Shown: positions 1-11,313 of the stretch, piece by piece
Position numbering within the stretch: position 1 is the stretch's first letter
Layout of the letters: every line of letters starts with the position of its first letter
Origin: Mycteria americana
Taxonomy: Eukaryota > Chordata > Aves > Ciconiiformes > Ciconiidae
Assembly: GCF_035582795.1 (NCBI RefSeq)
Contig: NW_027445436.1
Location: 5,020,770-5,084,769, forward strand
Reading direction: 5' to 3'
Length of the DNA stretch: 64,000 nt
The notes under the pieces: model-generated
What the model was told of the DNA's origin: nothing
Seen by the model: the letters and a program-made list of their open reading frames with translations, nothing else
The model's database searches: none
Position numbers and translations under genes: made by a program

Positions 1-20
1 GGCTTTCACAAGCCTTGATA

Positions 21-605
21 CTGTTATCCCACAAGTGTGAGGTCGTTTACCCGGTGTGCAGGATGCCAATATACACACAGGGCAGAGGTATTTTATTTCA
101 TGTCTGCACAGAGATGGGTGCTAGGTGGTAGCTCCACAAAGCTAGCACAAAGTTTGGTCATGCAGGTACAGTATTTATACAGTCCAGTTATGCATATGCA
201 TAAGTAATTACACAAAGCAGTTTTCTATTGGTCTACATTTCTCTTGTTTCAACTTAAAGCTACAGTGCTACTTTAATATTCTGTGCATGCTCAAAGGTGA
301 GGGGTCTCTGCTTGGGCCGGGATCTCCAGCTCGAGGGGTGTGACTTAGTATTATAATGAGGATAGTTCACGTGAGGGTGCTTCTTATCACGCTTCTACTA
401 GTTGTTTCAGATGGTTCCCAAAACATCTTAATTAGCTTACATATTTCTCCAGGATGTGCTTTACTCCCAATTTCTTGTTTAGACGTTCCACTTTCCAGCC
501 TGAATCCCCCTTATCAGTTTTGCGTAAGTCCTGGCCTTCCACCAGCTCCTGTTAGACTACACTGTTAGACTACAATACTAATGCTAAAGTGAGTACTACA
601 ACAGG
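21..605 (-). mobile_element. LTR (class I ERV style) inserted in an older pol
   Basis: The segment runs from TGTTATCC to CTACAACA, the TG...CA ends of an LTR. Read on the minus strand it has a TATA-like TATAAATA (172-179) and, about 75 bases downstream, an AATAAA polyadenylation signal (92-97), so it is transcribed leftward. The flanks are pieces of the same plus-strand retroviral RT: bases 1-20 encode the stretch just before, and 606 onward the ECQSEFNTPILP-like stretch just after. The LTR therefore sits inside that pol gene. I see no clean target-site duplication, so the exact ends are uncertain by a few bases. Confidence 0.6.
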
Positions 606-2221
606 GAGTGTCAATCAGAGTTTAATACTCCCATTTTGCCAGTAAGAATGCCTAATTCTCCAGAATATGGGTTGGTACAGGACTTGTGGGAAATTAACAC
701 TTGAACAGTCAATGTCCACCCTGTGGTGCCAAACCCGTATACGTTACTTGCTTCCATCCCTGAAAATAATATGTATTTTACAGTTCTGGATTTAAAAGAT
801 GCTTTCTTTTGCATTCCGGTGGATGAACAGAGTCAGCTCATCTTTGCTTTCGAATGGGAAAGCCCGACCACAGGACGAAAGACTCAACTATGTTGAACTG
901 TACTACTACGAGGATTCAAAAATAGCCCAACGTTATTTGGCAATGTATTGGCAAAAGAATTGGAACAATGGCAGGGTAATAATGGACACATAACCTTGTT
1001 GCGATATGTTGATGATTTATTAATTGGCTCAAGCAATTACAGTGAATGTTTTGAAGCTACAATTAGTTTGCTGAACTGTTTAGGACTTGCAGGATATTGC
1101 GTCTCTGAAAAAAAAAAAAAAAGCCACAAATAGCAAAAGATAGAGTTCGATACCTGGGATTTGAAATCACGCAGGGACAGAGGAAACTGAGCACAGAGTG
1201 GAAGGAGGCAATTTGTAGAATTGCTGTACCTACATCAAAAAAACAACTGAGAGGATTCTTGGGTATGTCCGGATGGTGTTGGTGGTGGATTCCTAATTTT
1301 GGACTGATCGCTAAACCACTATATGCTGCCATCAAGGGTCCAGAGGGACTATTTGAATGGACTGCTGAGTGTCAAAAGGGTTTTGACCTTTTCAGCTGTA
1401 TGTGCATGAGAGGCAACAGGTGGCTTTAGGGGTCCTAACTCAAATGTTGGGAAGCTGGAAGAGACCTGTGGGGTATTTCTCTAAACAATTAGATGAAGTC
1501 AGTAAAGGATGGCCTGCTTGTCTGAGACCTGTTGCTGCAGCAGTGATTTTAATTGAAGAGGCCAGGAAACTGACCCTGGGACAACCCATGACCGTGTTTG
1601 TACCCCATGCTGTGATCTCTCTCCTAGTAAACAAGGGGCACCATTGGATTTCTCCTAGCAGACTGGCCAAATACCAGGCTGTTCTGCTGGAGCAGGATGA
1701 CGTTACCCTTTCAATATCTGTCACTTTAAATCCTGCGACTTTGCTACCGATCTCAGAACAAGATGAATTACAACATGATTGTCTGACAACAATCGAACAA
1801 GTTTATTCCAGCCGACCGGATTTACAGGATACTCCTCTTTCTGATTTTGATTTAGAATTATATACAGATGGAAGCAGTTTCATGTCTGGAGGAAAGCGAT
1901 GTGCTGGATATGCAATAGTGACCAGAGACCATGTTTTGGAAGCCGAATCTTTGCCTTATAATACTTCAGTCCAGAAGGCGGAATTGATTGCTCTAAGTCG
2001 AGCTCTAGAAATAAGGACCAGGAAGAAGGCTAATATTTTCACAGATTCGAAACATGCTTTTGGAGTTGCCCATGCTCATGGGGCAATTTGGAAAGAAAGG
2101 GGACTTTTAAACTCACAAGGAAATTATACCAAGAAACGCATATGGGATCTGACGCATTGGTCCTTACTGCAAAAAAAATATGTTATAGGACCAAAAATGC
2201 AAAGTAGTGCAGACATAGGGT
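606..2221 (+). pseudogene. pol: Class I (gamma-like) ERV pol fragment: RT and RNase H
   Basis: Remains of a gammaretrovirus-like reverse transcriptase and RNase H. RT palm motifs are visible as VLDLKDAFF (about 785) and YVDDLLIG (about 1005-1030), followed by the connection region (open from 1402) and RNase H with LYTDGSSF (about 1857) and FTDSKHAF (about 2037). The frame is broken by stops and indels, including a poly-A run near 1110-1121 and a shift near 1395. It stops abruptly at 2221 where an ERVL-like element was inserted, and resumes as integrase at 11899. The related gene in the provirus at 20445-28083 has the same motif order, so both are class I. No function is expected. Confidence 0.85.
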
Positions 2222-2806
2222 TGTCGTGGTTTAGTCCCAGACGGCAACTAAGCACCACGCAGCCGCTCGCTCACTCCCCCCCCCCCGCGGTGGGATGGGG
2301 AAGAGAATCGGAAGAGTAAAAGTGAGAACACTCGTGGGTTGAGATAAGGACAGTTTAATAGGGAAAGCAAAAGCCGTGCACGGAAGCAAAGCGAAGCAAG
2401 GAATTCATTCACTACTTCCCATGGGCAGGCAGGTGTTCAGCCATCTCCAGGAAAGCAGGGCTCCATCATGCGTAACGGTTACTTGGGAAGACAAACACCA
2501 TCACTCCGAATGTCCCCCCGTTCCTTCTACTTCCCCAGCTTATATACTGAGCATGAAGTCATATGGTATGGAATAGCTCTTTGGTCAGTTTGGATCAACA
2601 ATCCTGGCTGTGTCCCCTCCCAGCTTCTTGGGCACCTGGCAGAGCATGGGGAGCTGAAAAAAAGTCCTTGACCAGTGTAAATACCGCTTAGCAACAGCCA
2701 AAACATCAGCGTGTTATCAATATTATTCTCATACTAAAACCCAAAACACAGCACTACACCAGCCACTAGGAAGGAAATCAACTCTATCCCAGCCGAAACC
2801 AGGACA
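2222..2806 (-). repeat. 3' LTR of the ERVL-like element
   Basis: The LTR has TGTC...GACA ends and is 585 bp, the same length as its partner at 11314-11898, including an 11-C run near the left end. On the minus strand it starts TGTCCTGGTTTCGGC. A TATA-like TATATAAG lies on the minus strand near 2539-2548. Similar LTRs occur at 15187-15786 (solo) and 58143-58747, so this is a multicopy family in the genome. Confidence 0.9.
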
Positions 2807-3097
2807 GTATCCACCCCTTATTCTATACCATTTACATCATGCCCAGATTCTACCCCTTCTAATACAATTAAGTTCATTTAGTCCGTGGCTTTGGGCTCCA
2901 TCCGTCATAATAGTCCTTCAGGGCAGAAGAGATGGTCTGTGGTGTTGGATTGTTGCATGTTGAAGCCAGTTCTGGTTCCATCACCACTGCACTTTGCTTG
3001 CTTTCGTTGAAGTTCATTCTTCATTAATCTGGGTGATCCTTATTGAAAAAGTGATGACACACAGTATTATATAGCAATTGACATCATACCATTTAGT
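2807..3097 (-). other. 3' untranslated internal region and polypurine tract
   Basis: The stretch lies between the integrase stop and the 3' LTR. Immediately before the LTR the minus strand reads GAATAAGGGGTGGATAC, a plausible polypurine tract (2807-2823) for plus-strand priming. The remaining 270 bases have no open frame of note and no envelope-like sequence. Confidence 0.6.
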
Positions 3098-4069
3098 TCA
3101 TTGGCTATTCTCACCCAAAATCAAATCCCCTTGAGGTACACATCTGACTTCCCCATCCTCTCGCATTACCCACCAAGTGCACCCGGGTCCTTGAGCAAAA
3201 GCAATCCCACGAATGGGCTTGCCTTTGCCTGAGGCAGGAGTAACCCAGACTGTCTTCCCCAGCATGTTTTTTATGTGTACTACAGGGACCTTATCCCCTT
3301 CTACAGTGCGTAAAAGTTTTGATTGGGCAGGGCCAGCTCGATTGACAGATCCCCTAGTGTTGACTAACCAGGTGGCCTTTGCTAAATGTGTATCCCAATG
3401 TTTGAATGTCCCACCACCCATTGCTCGCAGTGTATTCTTTAACAGTCCATTGTATCGCTCAATTTTCCTGGAGGCTGGTGCATGATAGGGGATGTGATAT
3501 ACCCACTCAATGCCATGCCCTTTGGCCCAGGTGTCTATGAGGTTGTTTCGAAAATGAGTCCCGTTGTCTGACTCAATTCTTTCTGGGGTTCCATGTCGCC
3601 ATAGGACTTGCTTTTCAAGGCCCAGGATAGTGTTCCGGGCGGTGGCATGGGGCACAGGATATGTTTCCAGCCATCCGGTCATTGCTTCCACCATTGTAAG
3701 CACATAGTGCTTGCCTTGGCGGGTTTGTGGGAGTGTGATAGAATCAATCTGCCAGGCCTCCCCATATTGATATTTCAGCCATCATCCTCCATACCACAGA
3801 GGCTTTAACTGCTTGGCTTGTTTAATTGCAGCGCATGTTTCACATTCATGGATAACCTGTGCAATAGTGTCCATGGTCCAGTCTACCCCTCGGTCACGAG
3901 CCCATCTATATGTTGCATCTCTTCCTTGATGGCCTGAGGTATCATGGGCCCACCAAGCTATAAATAATTCACCCTTATGTTGCCAGTCCAGGTCCACCTG
4001 AGCCACTTCAATCTGAGCAGCCTGATCCACCTGCTGGTAGTTTACTGTACAGTGGGGCCTCCTCAGCAC
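3098..4069 (-). pseudogene. pol: ERVL-like integrase
   Basis: Integrase region in two overlapping frames. The N-terminal zinc-binding HHCC motif is present (HDTSGHQGRD ... CETCAA, about 3820-3950). The catalytic core shows the first Asp in WQID (about 3750), the second in ESDNGTHF (about 3557-3580) and the Glu in KIERYNG (about 3445-3465), so the DDE triad is retained. The C-terminal part ends at VPQGDLILGENSQ (3098). A frame change and a stop near 3780 separate the zinc domain from the core. Just upstream, near 4030, the sequence jumps from the RT connection to the zinc domain, so the RNase H domain is deleted. The protein is not expected to be functional as a single chain. Confidence 0.85.
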
Positions 4070-4416
4070 GCGTCACCTCCTCCTCTGGCGATATTCCAAA
4101 ATGTTTGCCTTCTGGCCAGTCCATAATTACTTCCAAGATTCCTGGGCAATTGCGGTTTCCTATCCAAGCCTGTTGTGTGATCAGTGCAACCCGCTTACTC
4201 CACGTAGCATCAGTTACATGATGTGTGGAGGGGACCCTCCCTTTGAACATCCAGCCCAGCACCGGCAGTCGAGGTGCCAAGAGGAGCTGTGCTTCCGTAC
4301 CAACCACTTCTGAAGTAGCTCGAACCCCTTCATATGCTGCCAATATCTCTTTTTCAGTTGGAGTATAGCAGGCCTCAGATCCTGTGTTTCCCCGAATCCA
4401 AAACCCTAGGGGTCGA
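4030..4416 (-). pseudogene. pol: ERVL-like RT connection segment, RNase H deleted
   Basis: The minus strand from 4416 down encodes GFWIRGNTGSEACYTPTEKE and continues to about EEAPLYSKL near 4060. This is the region between RT and RNase H. It matches in frame the RT segment ending at about 7769 on the far side of the CR1, so both were one gene before the CR1 came in. The expected RNase H domain (several hundred bases) is absent, and the reading resumes directly in integrase. Confidence 0.75.
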
Positions 4417-4644
4417 CCTCTCCTTCCAGTTGTGGGCAGCGACACAAGAAAGAACAGAGACAACCAATCTATTAATGCATGGCTCCGTGGCTGGTGTCAT
4501 CGCCACGGATTTGGTTTTTTTGACAACGGGATGGCCTACACAGCACCAGGTTTGCTGGCGTCTGACGGGATTCATCTTTCTCAAAGGGGAAAGAGAATCT
4601 TCGCTCAGGAACTTGCGGGGCTCATCGACAGAGCTTTAAACTAG
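4417..4644 (+). pseudogene. CR1 ORF1 C-terminal fragment (esterase-like)
   Basis: The frame encodes the tail of CR1 ORF1p, with GFGFFDNGMAYTAPGL and the DGIHLSQRGKRIFAQEL block. In CR1 ORF1 proteins this is the C-terminal SGNH-hydrolase (esterase) domain, where the D..H pair in DGIH belongs to the catalytic set. The N-terminal part is missing through 5' truncation. It stops at 4644, two bases before the ORF2 start at 4647, which is the usual close packing of the two CR1 ORFs. Confidence 0.7.
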
Positions 4645-4646
4645 AC

Positions 4647-7600
4647 TTGAAGGGGGAGGGGAATAACATCAGGCTTGCCCATGAGACACTGAGGGACGAC
4701 GTGTCACGGTTAGAGGGAGCGGGTGCCAGCGAGGGCACTCGGCCTGTGTCTCCGAGATGTGAGGGGTATGCCAGGGCACAGCTGAAGTCGAACGGAGTTG
4801 AGCCAGGGGATACTGAGGCAACGGGAGCCAAGAGGGAAACACCAGTGAAACACCTCAAAGCACACAAGGGGTGTTCTTCTATGAAGGAGACACGGGTCAC
4901 AGCCCAGCTTAAGTGCCTCTACACCAATGCACGCAGCATGGGTAACAAGCAGGAGGAGTTGGAAGCCATTGTACACCACGAAAACTGTGATATGGTGGCC
5001 ATCACGGAAACGTGGTGGGAAGACTCGCACAACTGGAGTGCGACGATGGATGGCTATAAACTCTTCAGGAGGGATAGGCGAGGCAGGAGAGGTGGTGGGG
5101 TAGCCCTGTACGTCAGGGAGAGTCTGGATAGTTTAGAGCTCGATGATGGTGACGATAGGGTGGAGTGTCTATGGGTAAGAATCAGGGGGAAGGCCAACAA
5201 GGCAGATATTGTGGTGGGAGTCTGTTACAGACCACCCAAACAGGATGAGGAGACAGATGAACTATTCTATAAGCAGCTGGGAGAAGCCTCACGATCGCTA
5301 GCCCTTGTTCTTGTGGGGGACTTCAACCTACTGGATGTCTGCTGGAAATACAATACAGCAGAGAGGAAACAGTCTAGGAGGTTCCTAGAGCGTGTGGCAG
5401 ATAACTTCCTGACACAGCTGGTGAGTGAGCCAACTAGGGAAGGTGCCCTGCTGGACCTGTTGTTTGCAAACAGAGAAGGACTTGTGAGCGATGTGATGGT
5501 TGGAGGCTGTCTTGGGCAGAGTGATCACAAAATGAGAGAGTTTTTGATACGTGGTGAAGCGGCGAGGGGGGTCAGCAAAACTGCCACCTTAGACTTCCGG
5601 AGGGCAGACTTTGGCCTGTTTAGGAGACTGGTCGAGAGAGTCCCCTGGGAGGCAGCCCTTATGGGCAAAGGAGTCCAGGAAGGCTCGACATTCTTTAAGG
5701 AGGAAGTCCTAAAGGCACAAGAGCAGGCTGTCCCCAGGTGCCGAAAGACGAGCCGGCGGGGAAGAAGACCGGCCTGGCTGACTAGAGAGCTCTGGCTCAA
5801 ACTCAGGAAAAAGAGGAGAGTCTACAACCTCTGGAAGAAGGGGCGGGCAACTCAGGAGGACTACAAAGGTGTAGAGAAGCTGTGCAGGGAGAAAATTAGA
5901 AGGGCCAAAGCTGAGCTAGAGCTCAATCTGGCTGCTGCTGTAAAAGACAACAAAAAACACTTCTTCAAATACATTAGCAGCCAAAGGAGAGCTAAGGAGA
6001 ATCTCCAGCCCCTAGTAGACGGGGGAGGGAACACAGTGATCAAGGATGAGGAAAAGGCTGAGGTACTTAATGCCTTCTTTGCCTCAGTCTTTAATAGTAA
6101 GACCAATTGTTCTCTGGGTACCCAGCCCCTGAAGTTGGAAGATAGGGACGGGGACCAGAATGGAGCCCCCATAATCCAGGGGGAGATGGTGAGTGACCTG
6201 CTGCACCACTTAGACACTCACAAGTCTATGGGGCCTGATGAGATCCACCCGAGAGTACTGAAGGAACTGGCAGATGTGCTCACCAAGCCCCTTTCCATCA
6301 TTTACCAGCAGTCCTGGCTAACTGGGGAGGTCCCTGCTGACTGGAGATTAGCGAATGTGACGCCCATCTTCAAGAAGGGCCGGAAGGAGGATCCGGGGAA
6401 CTACAGGCCTGTCAGCCTGACTTCGGTGCCAGGGAAGCTGATGGAGCAGATCATGCTGAGTGCTATCACAGGGCATGTAGAGAATAACCAAGGGATCAAG
6501 CCCAGCCAGCATGGGTTCAGGAAAGGCAGGTCCTGCTTGACCAACCTGATCTCCTTCTACGACAAGGTGACCCGCCTAGTGGATGAGGGGAAGGCTGTGG
6601 ATGTTGTCTATCTAGACTTCAGTAAAGCCTTTGACATGGTTTCCCATGGCGTTCTCCTGGAGAAACTGGCTGCTCATGGCTTGGACAGGTGTACTCTTCG
6701 CTGGGTAAAGAACTGGCTGGATGGCTGGGCCCAAAGAGTGGTGGTGAATGGAGTTTACTCCAGTTGGCGGCCGGTCACAAGTGGTGTCCCCCAGGGCTCT
6801 GTGCTGGGGTGAGTTCTGTTTAATATCTTTATCAATGATCTGGACGAAGGGATCGAGTGCACCCTCAGTACGTTTGCAGACGACTCCAAGTTGTGTGGGA
6901 GTGTTGATCTGCTGGAGGGTAGGCAGGCTCTGCAGAGGGACCTGGACAGGCTGGATCGATGGGCCGAGGTCAATTGTATGAGGTTTAACAAGGCCAAGTG
7001 CACGGTCCTGCACTTGGGCCACAGCAACCCCATGCAACGCTACAGGCTTGGGGAAGAGTGGCTGGAAAGCTGCCTGGCAGAGAAGGACCTGGGGATGTTG
7101 GTTGACAGCCAGCTGAATATGAGCCAGCAGTGTGCCCAGGCGGCCAAGAAAGCCAATGGCATCCTGGCCTGTATCAGAAATAGCGTGGCCAGCAGGACTA
7201 GGGAAGTGATCGTGCCCCTGTACTCGGCACTGGTGAGGCCACACCTCGAATACTGTGTTCAGTTTTGGGCCCCCCACTACAAGAGAGACATTGAGGTGCT
7301 GGAGTGTGTCCAGAGAAGGGCAATGAAGCTGGTGAAGGGACTGGAGCAGAAGTCTTATGAGGAGTGGCTGAGGGAACTGGGATTTTTTAGCCTGGAGAAA
7401 AGGAGGCTGAGGGGAGACCTTATCGCTCTCTACAACTACCTGAAAGGAGGTTGTAGAGAGGTGGGGGTCGGTCTCTTCTCCCAGGTAACAAGTGATAGGA
7501 CAAGAGGAAATGGTCTCAAGTTGCACCAGGGGAGGTTTAGATTGGATATTAGGAAATGTTACTTCACTGAAAGGGTTATCAAGCATTGGAACAGGCTGCC

Positions 7601-7676
7601 CAGGGAAGTAGTTGAGTCGCCATCCCTGGAAGTATTTAAAGGACGTTTGGATGAGGTGCTTATGGACATGGTGTAG
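4647..7676 (+). pseudogene. CR1 ORF2: endonuclease and reverse transcriptase, one stop
   Basis: The product nicks target DNA and reverse-transcribes CR1 RNA. The N-terminal APE-type endonuclease shows NARSMGNKQEELE (about 4925), ITETWW (about 5001), VLVGDFNL (about 5310) and QSDHKM (about 5518). RT shows NYRPVSLTSVPGKLMEQ (about 6402), HGFRKGRSCLTNL (about 6511), YLDFSKAFD (about 6610), GVPQGSVLG (about 6784) and FADDSKL (about 6873), so the catalytic Asp pair is present. A single in-frame TGA at 6810-6812, right after GVPQGSVLG, splits the frame into 721 codons and a downstream part that continues without further stops to 7676. The protein is otherwise full length for a CR1 ORF2. Confidence 0.9.
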
Positions 7677-7768
7677 TGGTGGTCTTGGTAGTGTTAGGTT
7701 TACGGTTGGACTCGATGATCTTAAAGGTCTTTTCCAACCTATACAATTCTGTGATTCTGTGACCTCGA

Positions 7769-8652
7769 GTCTCCCCTGGTGCTTTCTGCCAGAGGCTCCA
7801 GGTAGGGCCATTCTCCCCAGCTGCAGTGTAGAGCACATTTTTTACGTCTTGCCCTGCCCGGACTGGCCCAAGGGCTACTGCATGAACTATCTCCTGTTTA
7901 ATTTTTTCAAAGGCTTGTTGTTGCTCAGGGCCCCATTTGAAATCGTTCTTCTTCCGGGTCACTTGATAGAGAGGGCTTACGATCAAACTGTAATTTGGGA
8001 TATGCATTCTCCAAAAACCCACAATGCCTAAGAAAGCTTGTGTTTCCTTTTTGCTAGTTGGTGGAGACATGGCTCTTATTTTGTTAATCACATCCATGGG
8101 GATCTGGCGACGTCCATCTTGCCATCTTATTCCTAAAAACTGGATCTCCTGTGCAGGTCCCTTGACCTTACTTTGTTTTATGGCAAAGCCGGCTTTCAGG
8201 AGGTTCTGGACTATTTTCTTCCCTTTCTCAAAAACTTCTGCTGCTGTATTGCCCCACACGGTGATGTCATCAATGTATTGCAGATGTTCTGCAGCTTCAC
8301 CCTGTTCCAGTGCAGTCTGAATCAGTCCATGGCAAATGGTGGGGCTGTGTTTCCACCCCTGGGCATTCGATTTCAGGTGTACTGAACACCCCTCCAAGTG
8401 AAATCAAACTGGCTAGCACTGTGCTGCCAAAGGGACTGAGAAGAACGCATTAGCGATATCATTTGTAGCATACCATTTGGCTGCTTTTGACTCCAGTTCA
8501 TATTGCAGTTCCAGCATGTCCAGCACGGCAGCACTCAGCAGCAGCGTGACTTCATTCATGCCACGATAGTCTGCTGTTAGTCTCCACTCTCCATTAGACT
8601 TTTGTACTGGCCATATGGGACTGTAAAAAGGTGAACGAGTCTTACTGATCAC
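7769..8652 (-). pseudogene. pol: ERVL-like reverse transcriptase
   Basis: Reverse transcriptase read leftward. The fingers region starts at SKTRSPFYSPIWPVQKSNGEW (8570-8640). The palm has DIANAFFSVPLA, then QGWKHSPTICHG (about 8330) and the catalytic YIDDITVWG (about 8260-8285). The thumb and connection continue as FLGIVGFWRMHIPNYS (about 8010) to KAPGETRG at 7769. Breaks near 8410 (a stop after AAQC and a frame change) and stops near 8660-8730 make it a pseudogene. The YIDD box and the fingers sequence resemble class III (ERVL) RTs of birds more than the YVDD class I copies elsewhere in the window. Confidence 0.85.
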
Positions 8653-9183
8653 TCCTTGGCTCTCCAGTCAATGAATCAGCTTATGGATGGGAATCAGGGA
8701 GTCTCGGTTGGTGCGATATTACCTCCAGTGCACTGTTGTGGTAGCAATCGGCACCTGCTGTTCTTTGACCCTCAGCAACCCCACAACAGAAGGGTCTGAG
8801 AGACTGGGCAAGGTGGATAGCTGTTTAATTTCTTCCGTCTCCAAGGCAGCTATACCAAAAGCCCACCAGTACCCTTTTGGGTCCTTGAAATACCCTCTCC
8901 TCAGGTAGTCTATGCCAAGGATGCACGCAGCCTCTGGGCCAGTCACAATGGGATGCTTTTGCCACTCATTCCCAGTTAGGCTCACTTCGGCCTCCAATAC
9001 AGTCAGCTGTTGGGATCCCCCTGTCACTCCACAAATACGGATGGGTTCTGCTCCTATATAGCTTGATGGCATTAGGGTACACTGTGCACCGGTGTCTACT
9101 AGAGCCTTATACTCCTGTGGGTCTGATGTGCCAGGCCATCGAATCCATACAGTCCAGTAAACCCGGTTGTCCCTTTCCTCCAC
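8653..9183 (-). pseudogene. pro: ERVL-like protease
   Basis: Aspartic protease region. The active-site motif is VDTGAQCTLMPSSYIG (about 9050-9095), with the flap region GVTGGSQQLTVLEAEVSL and the closing ILGIDYLRRGYF (about 8900-8925). The protein acts as a dimer on Gag and Pol. The frame is open from 9183 to 8719 and then meets stops before RT begins. The same protease, cut short after GNEWQ, is found at 55830-56055 in another copy of the family. Confidence 0.85.
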
Positions 9184-10467
9184 CTGGCTGAAGGCAGGGC
9201 CCCCCTAATCCTGGTCACAATATTAATTACCCATTTCTTGTATATACGAGTCAGGAGTTTCTTCATTATAATCAAGAGTAAGATCAGCCCTTTTACTCTG
9301 TCTGGGGAACTGTCCACTGGAAACCGGAGCAGCAGTTTTCCTGGAAGAACCCCCTTTGGTGACTGTTTTTCCTTGCAACTCACGTACCCGTGCCTCTAGG
9401 GTCGAGGTAGGTTTTCCATCCTACTTCCTCATATCCTCTCCGTGGTCACGCAAGTAAAACCATAGGGTGCCCCGTGGTGTGTACCCTCTATATCCTCTCT
9501 TTTGAGCAGAGGAATGCTGACTCCTAATAGCTGAGGCACTGGTCCGTATAGGTGGGGAGTAGGACATATCTTCTTCGAATCGCTGGACCTTCTGGGACAG
9601 TTTTTCCACAGCTGAGACAAGGGAGGAGGAAGAGATACTTTCTTCGTATTCCCGGAGGTTACTAGCAGCTTCATTCACTGTTGGACCATCTCCGTCTCTC
9701 CAGATCAGTATTGCCAATGGGTTGGCACACAACAATGGTGCGTTCCGTACCAACTTCCGCCACATAGGTCTTGTGCACTGGACCTCATCTGGATCTGTGG
9801 GTGACCGCACATCGTCCAGATCACCATAAATCACTTCCAGCACGGCTAATTCCCTCAGGTACTGGATACCTCTCTCCATGGTGGTCCATTTCCCGGGGCA
9901 GTATACAACATCTTCCTTGAAGGGATACCTTTCCTTTATAGCTGACAGGAGTCGCCTCCAGAGGCTGCGGACTGGTTCCCCTTTTCCAATCGCTTTGTCA
10001 ATGCCCCCTTCCCTAGAAAGGGATCCCAGCTGCTTGGCTTCCTTCCCCTCTAATTCCAGGCTACTTGCCCCGCTATCCCAGCATCAGAGCAGCCAGGTGA
10101 CAATGTGGTCCCCTGGATGACGGCTGAAATCTTTTCGCATATCTCGCAGCTCACTCAGGGATAGGGATCGGGTGGTTTCCGTCTCATTTACGAGTTCTTC
10201 ATCTTCCTCTTCCTCTCCCTGTGATGGCCCTGCTCCTTCATCTTCCCTTTCTAAACGAGCTGACTTTCGCTTCCAGGATTTCTTTTTATTTATAGGGGCG
10301 ACTGATACTGACACGGGTAGGTCCTCTGTCTGAACCGCAGTGCTTGTAACAGAGTTGTCCGGAGCAGCTGCAGCTGCAGTGCCTGTCACAGGGGGGGGTG
10401 GAGTAGCCACAGTGCCTGTCATTTTGTCACCAGATCCTTGAGGGTTCTGAATAGTGTTGAACAGGGC
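9184..10467 (-). pseudogene. gag: ERVL-like Gag, central and C-terminal part
   Basis: Fragments in several frames: a Ser/Thr/Ala-rich linker with a basic KKKSWKRKSARLERE patch (about 10250-10290), an acidic EGEEEEDEELVNE run, the capsid-like QYLRELAVLEVIYGD and CTRPMWRKLVRNAP blocks (about 9750-9870), and the C-terminal GTLWFYLRDHGEDMRK and LEARVRELQGK blocks (about 9380-9470). No CCHC zinc knuckle is visible at the expected C-terminal position. A TGA sits between the N-terminal hydrophobic part and this part (near 10466) where the copy at 57312 reads through. Indels near 10100 and 9420 break the frame. Confidence 0.75.
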
Positions 10468-11124
10468 TCAGTAGGCATGGGCCAGACCCCAGCACATTGC
10501 AGTGATTTGTGTCTCCCTAGAATTGGCAGGGTGACGACATACTTTTTCCAAATATTCTACTAATTTTTCAGGATTCTGCACTTGTTCAGGGGTGAAGTTC
10601 CAAAACACTGGAGGTGCCCACCATCCTAGGCATTTGCCCATGCTATCCCACACACCCTGCCACTCATAACTATCTGGCCTTGGGGCAGATCTCTGGATGA
10701 TATTCTTAAATTGCTTACTAATCTTGGGCAAGATCGAAACACTATTCCCAAGCAATACCAATAGAAGTATCTTAACTACCCAAGGATGTTCAAGATACTG
10801 AAAAGTTATTGCAATGAAGGAGGAAGCATTGCAGAAGAAAGTAGTGAAGGTACAATTCTGCATTTCCTCCATAAAGTAATACCTGACATACAATAACGGT
10901 TTCAGTACAGCACTTAGATAGTACCAAAATAAATCCAAGATCACTGTTTTAATAACAAATTTCACAGGCAAAACATCACCAATTAAAGCAGAGCACAGAA
11001 ACAGCAGTGATGTCCTGGCCATCTGCCAGCCCAGGCGCATGGCCATTGCTGTTATCAAAATGTTCCCAGGCACAGCAGAATAAGGTGATAAGCAGCACAG
11101 CAGCACGGCAAGCAGCAAAAGCAA
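10468..11124 (-). pseudogene. gag: Hydrophobic N-terminal region fused to Gag
   Basis: This 218-codon frame begins with a leucine-rich signal-like stretch (LLLLAVLLCCL), followed by at least two more long hydrophobic stretches (about residues 40-75 and 105-130), and runs directly into the capsid-like YEWQGVWDSMGKCLGWWAPP and VFWNFTPEQVQNPEKL blocks. The hydrophobic part is thus the N-terminus of Gag, not a separate gene. The same arrangement recurs at 57312-58051 and in part at 61860-62030, so it is a family trait. A membrane-anchored Gag through transmembrane segments would differ from the myristoyl anchor of most retroviruses. Topology is inferred from composition alone. Confidence 0.65.
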
Positions 11125-11313
11125 AAAGCAGCCACTAACGAGCCCTAGACTCTAATATACAGTGAAGAAAGTAAGCCCTATGACAAGCACAGAAGCTTGC
11201 TGATTAATAGCTAAACAGCAATAACAGCTGTAAGTTCTATCATCTAGCACATTCCAATCAAATCTGCCATTATCTCAAACCCTTCGAGCCCCACGTTGGG
11301 CGCCAAAAAGAAC
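11125..11313 (-). promoter_or_regulatory. Leader with Lys1,2-type primer binding site
   Basis: Untranslated leader of the ERVL-like element. On the minus strand, eight bases after the 5' LTR, the sequence TGGCGCCCAACGTGGGGC (11288-11305) matches the 3' end complement of tRNA-Lys1,2, the primer of several beta- and spumaviruses. The remaining leader is short (about 160 bases) and has no notable open frame. Confidence 0.8.

Larger units (their letters stand above)
4417..7764 (+). mobile_element. CR1 LINE, 5' truncated in ORF1, near-complete ORF2
   Basis: Non-LTR retrotransposon inserted in the ERVL-like pol. It carries the end of ORF1, all of ORF2, a short 3' UTR and the terminal ATTCTGTGATTCTGTGA (7746-7762). 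The ERV sequence before 4417 and after about 7765 joins in frame; TCGA occurs on both sides (4413-4416 and 7765-7768), a possible short target duplication. At about 3.35 kb it is long for a CR1 copy, since most copies are heavily 5'-truncated. With one stop in ORF2 it is a young copy. Confidence 0.9.

Noticed and set aside
1063-1335. Minus-strand 90-codon frame
   Set aside because: It overlaps the plus-strand RT fragment and has no recognisable content.
6612-7838. Minus-strand 408-codon frame
   Set aside because: It is the shadow of CR1 ORF2, which has endonuclease and RT motifs on the plus strand.
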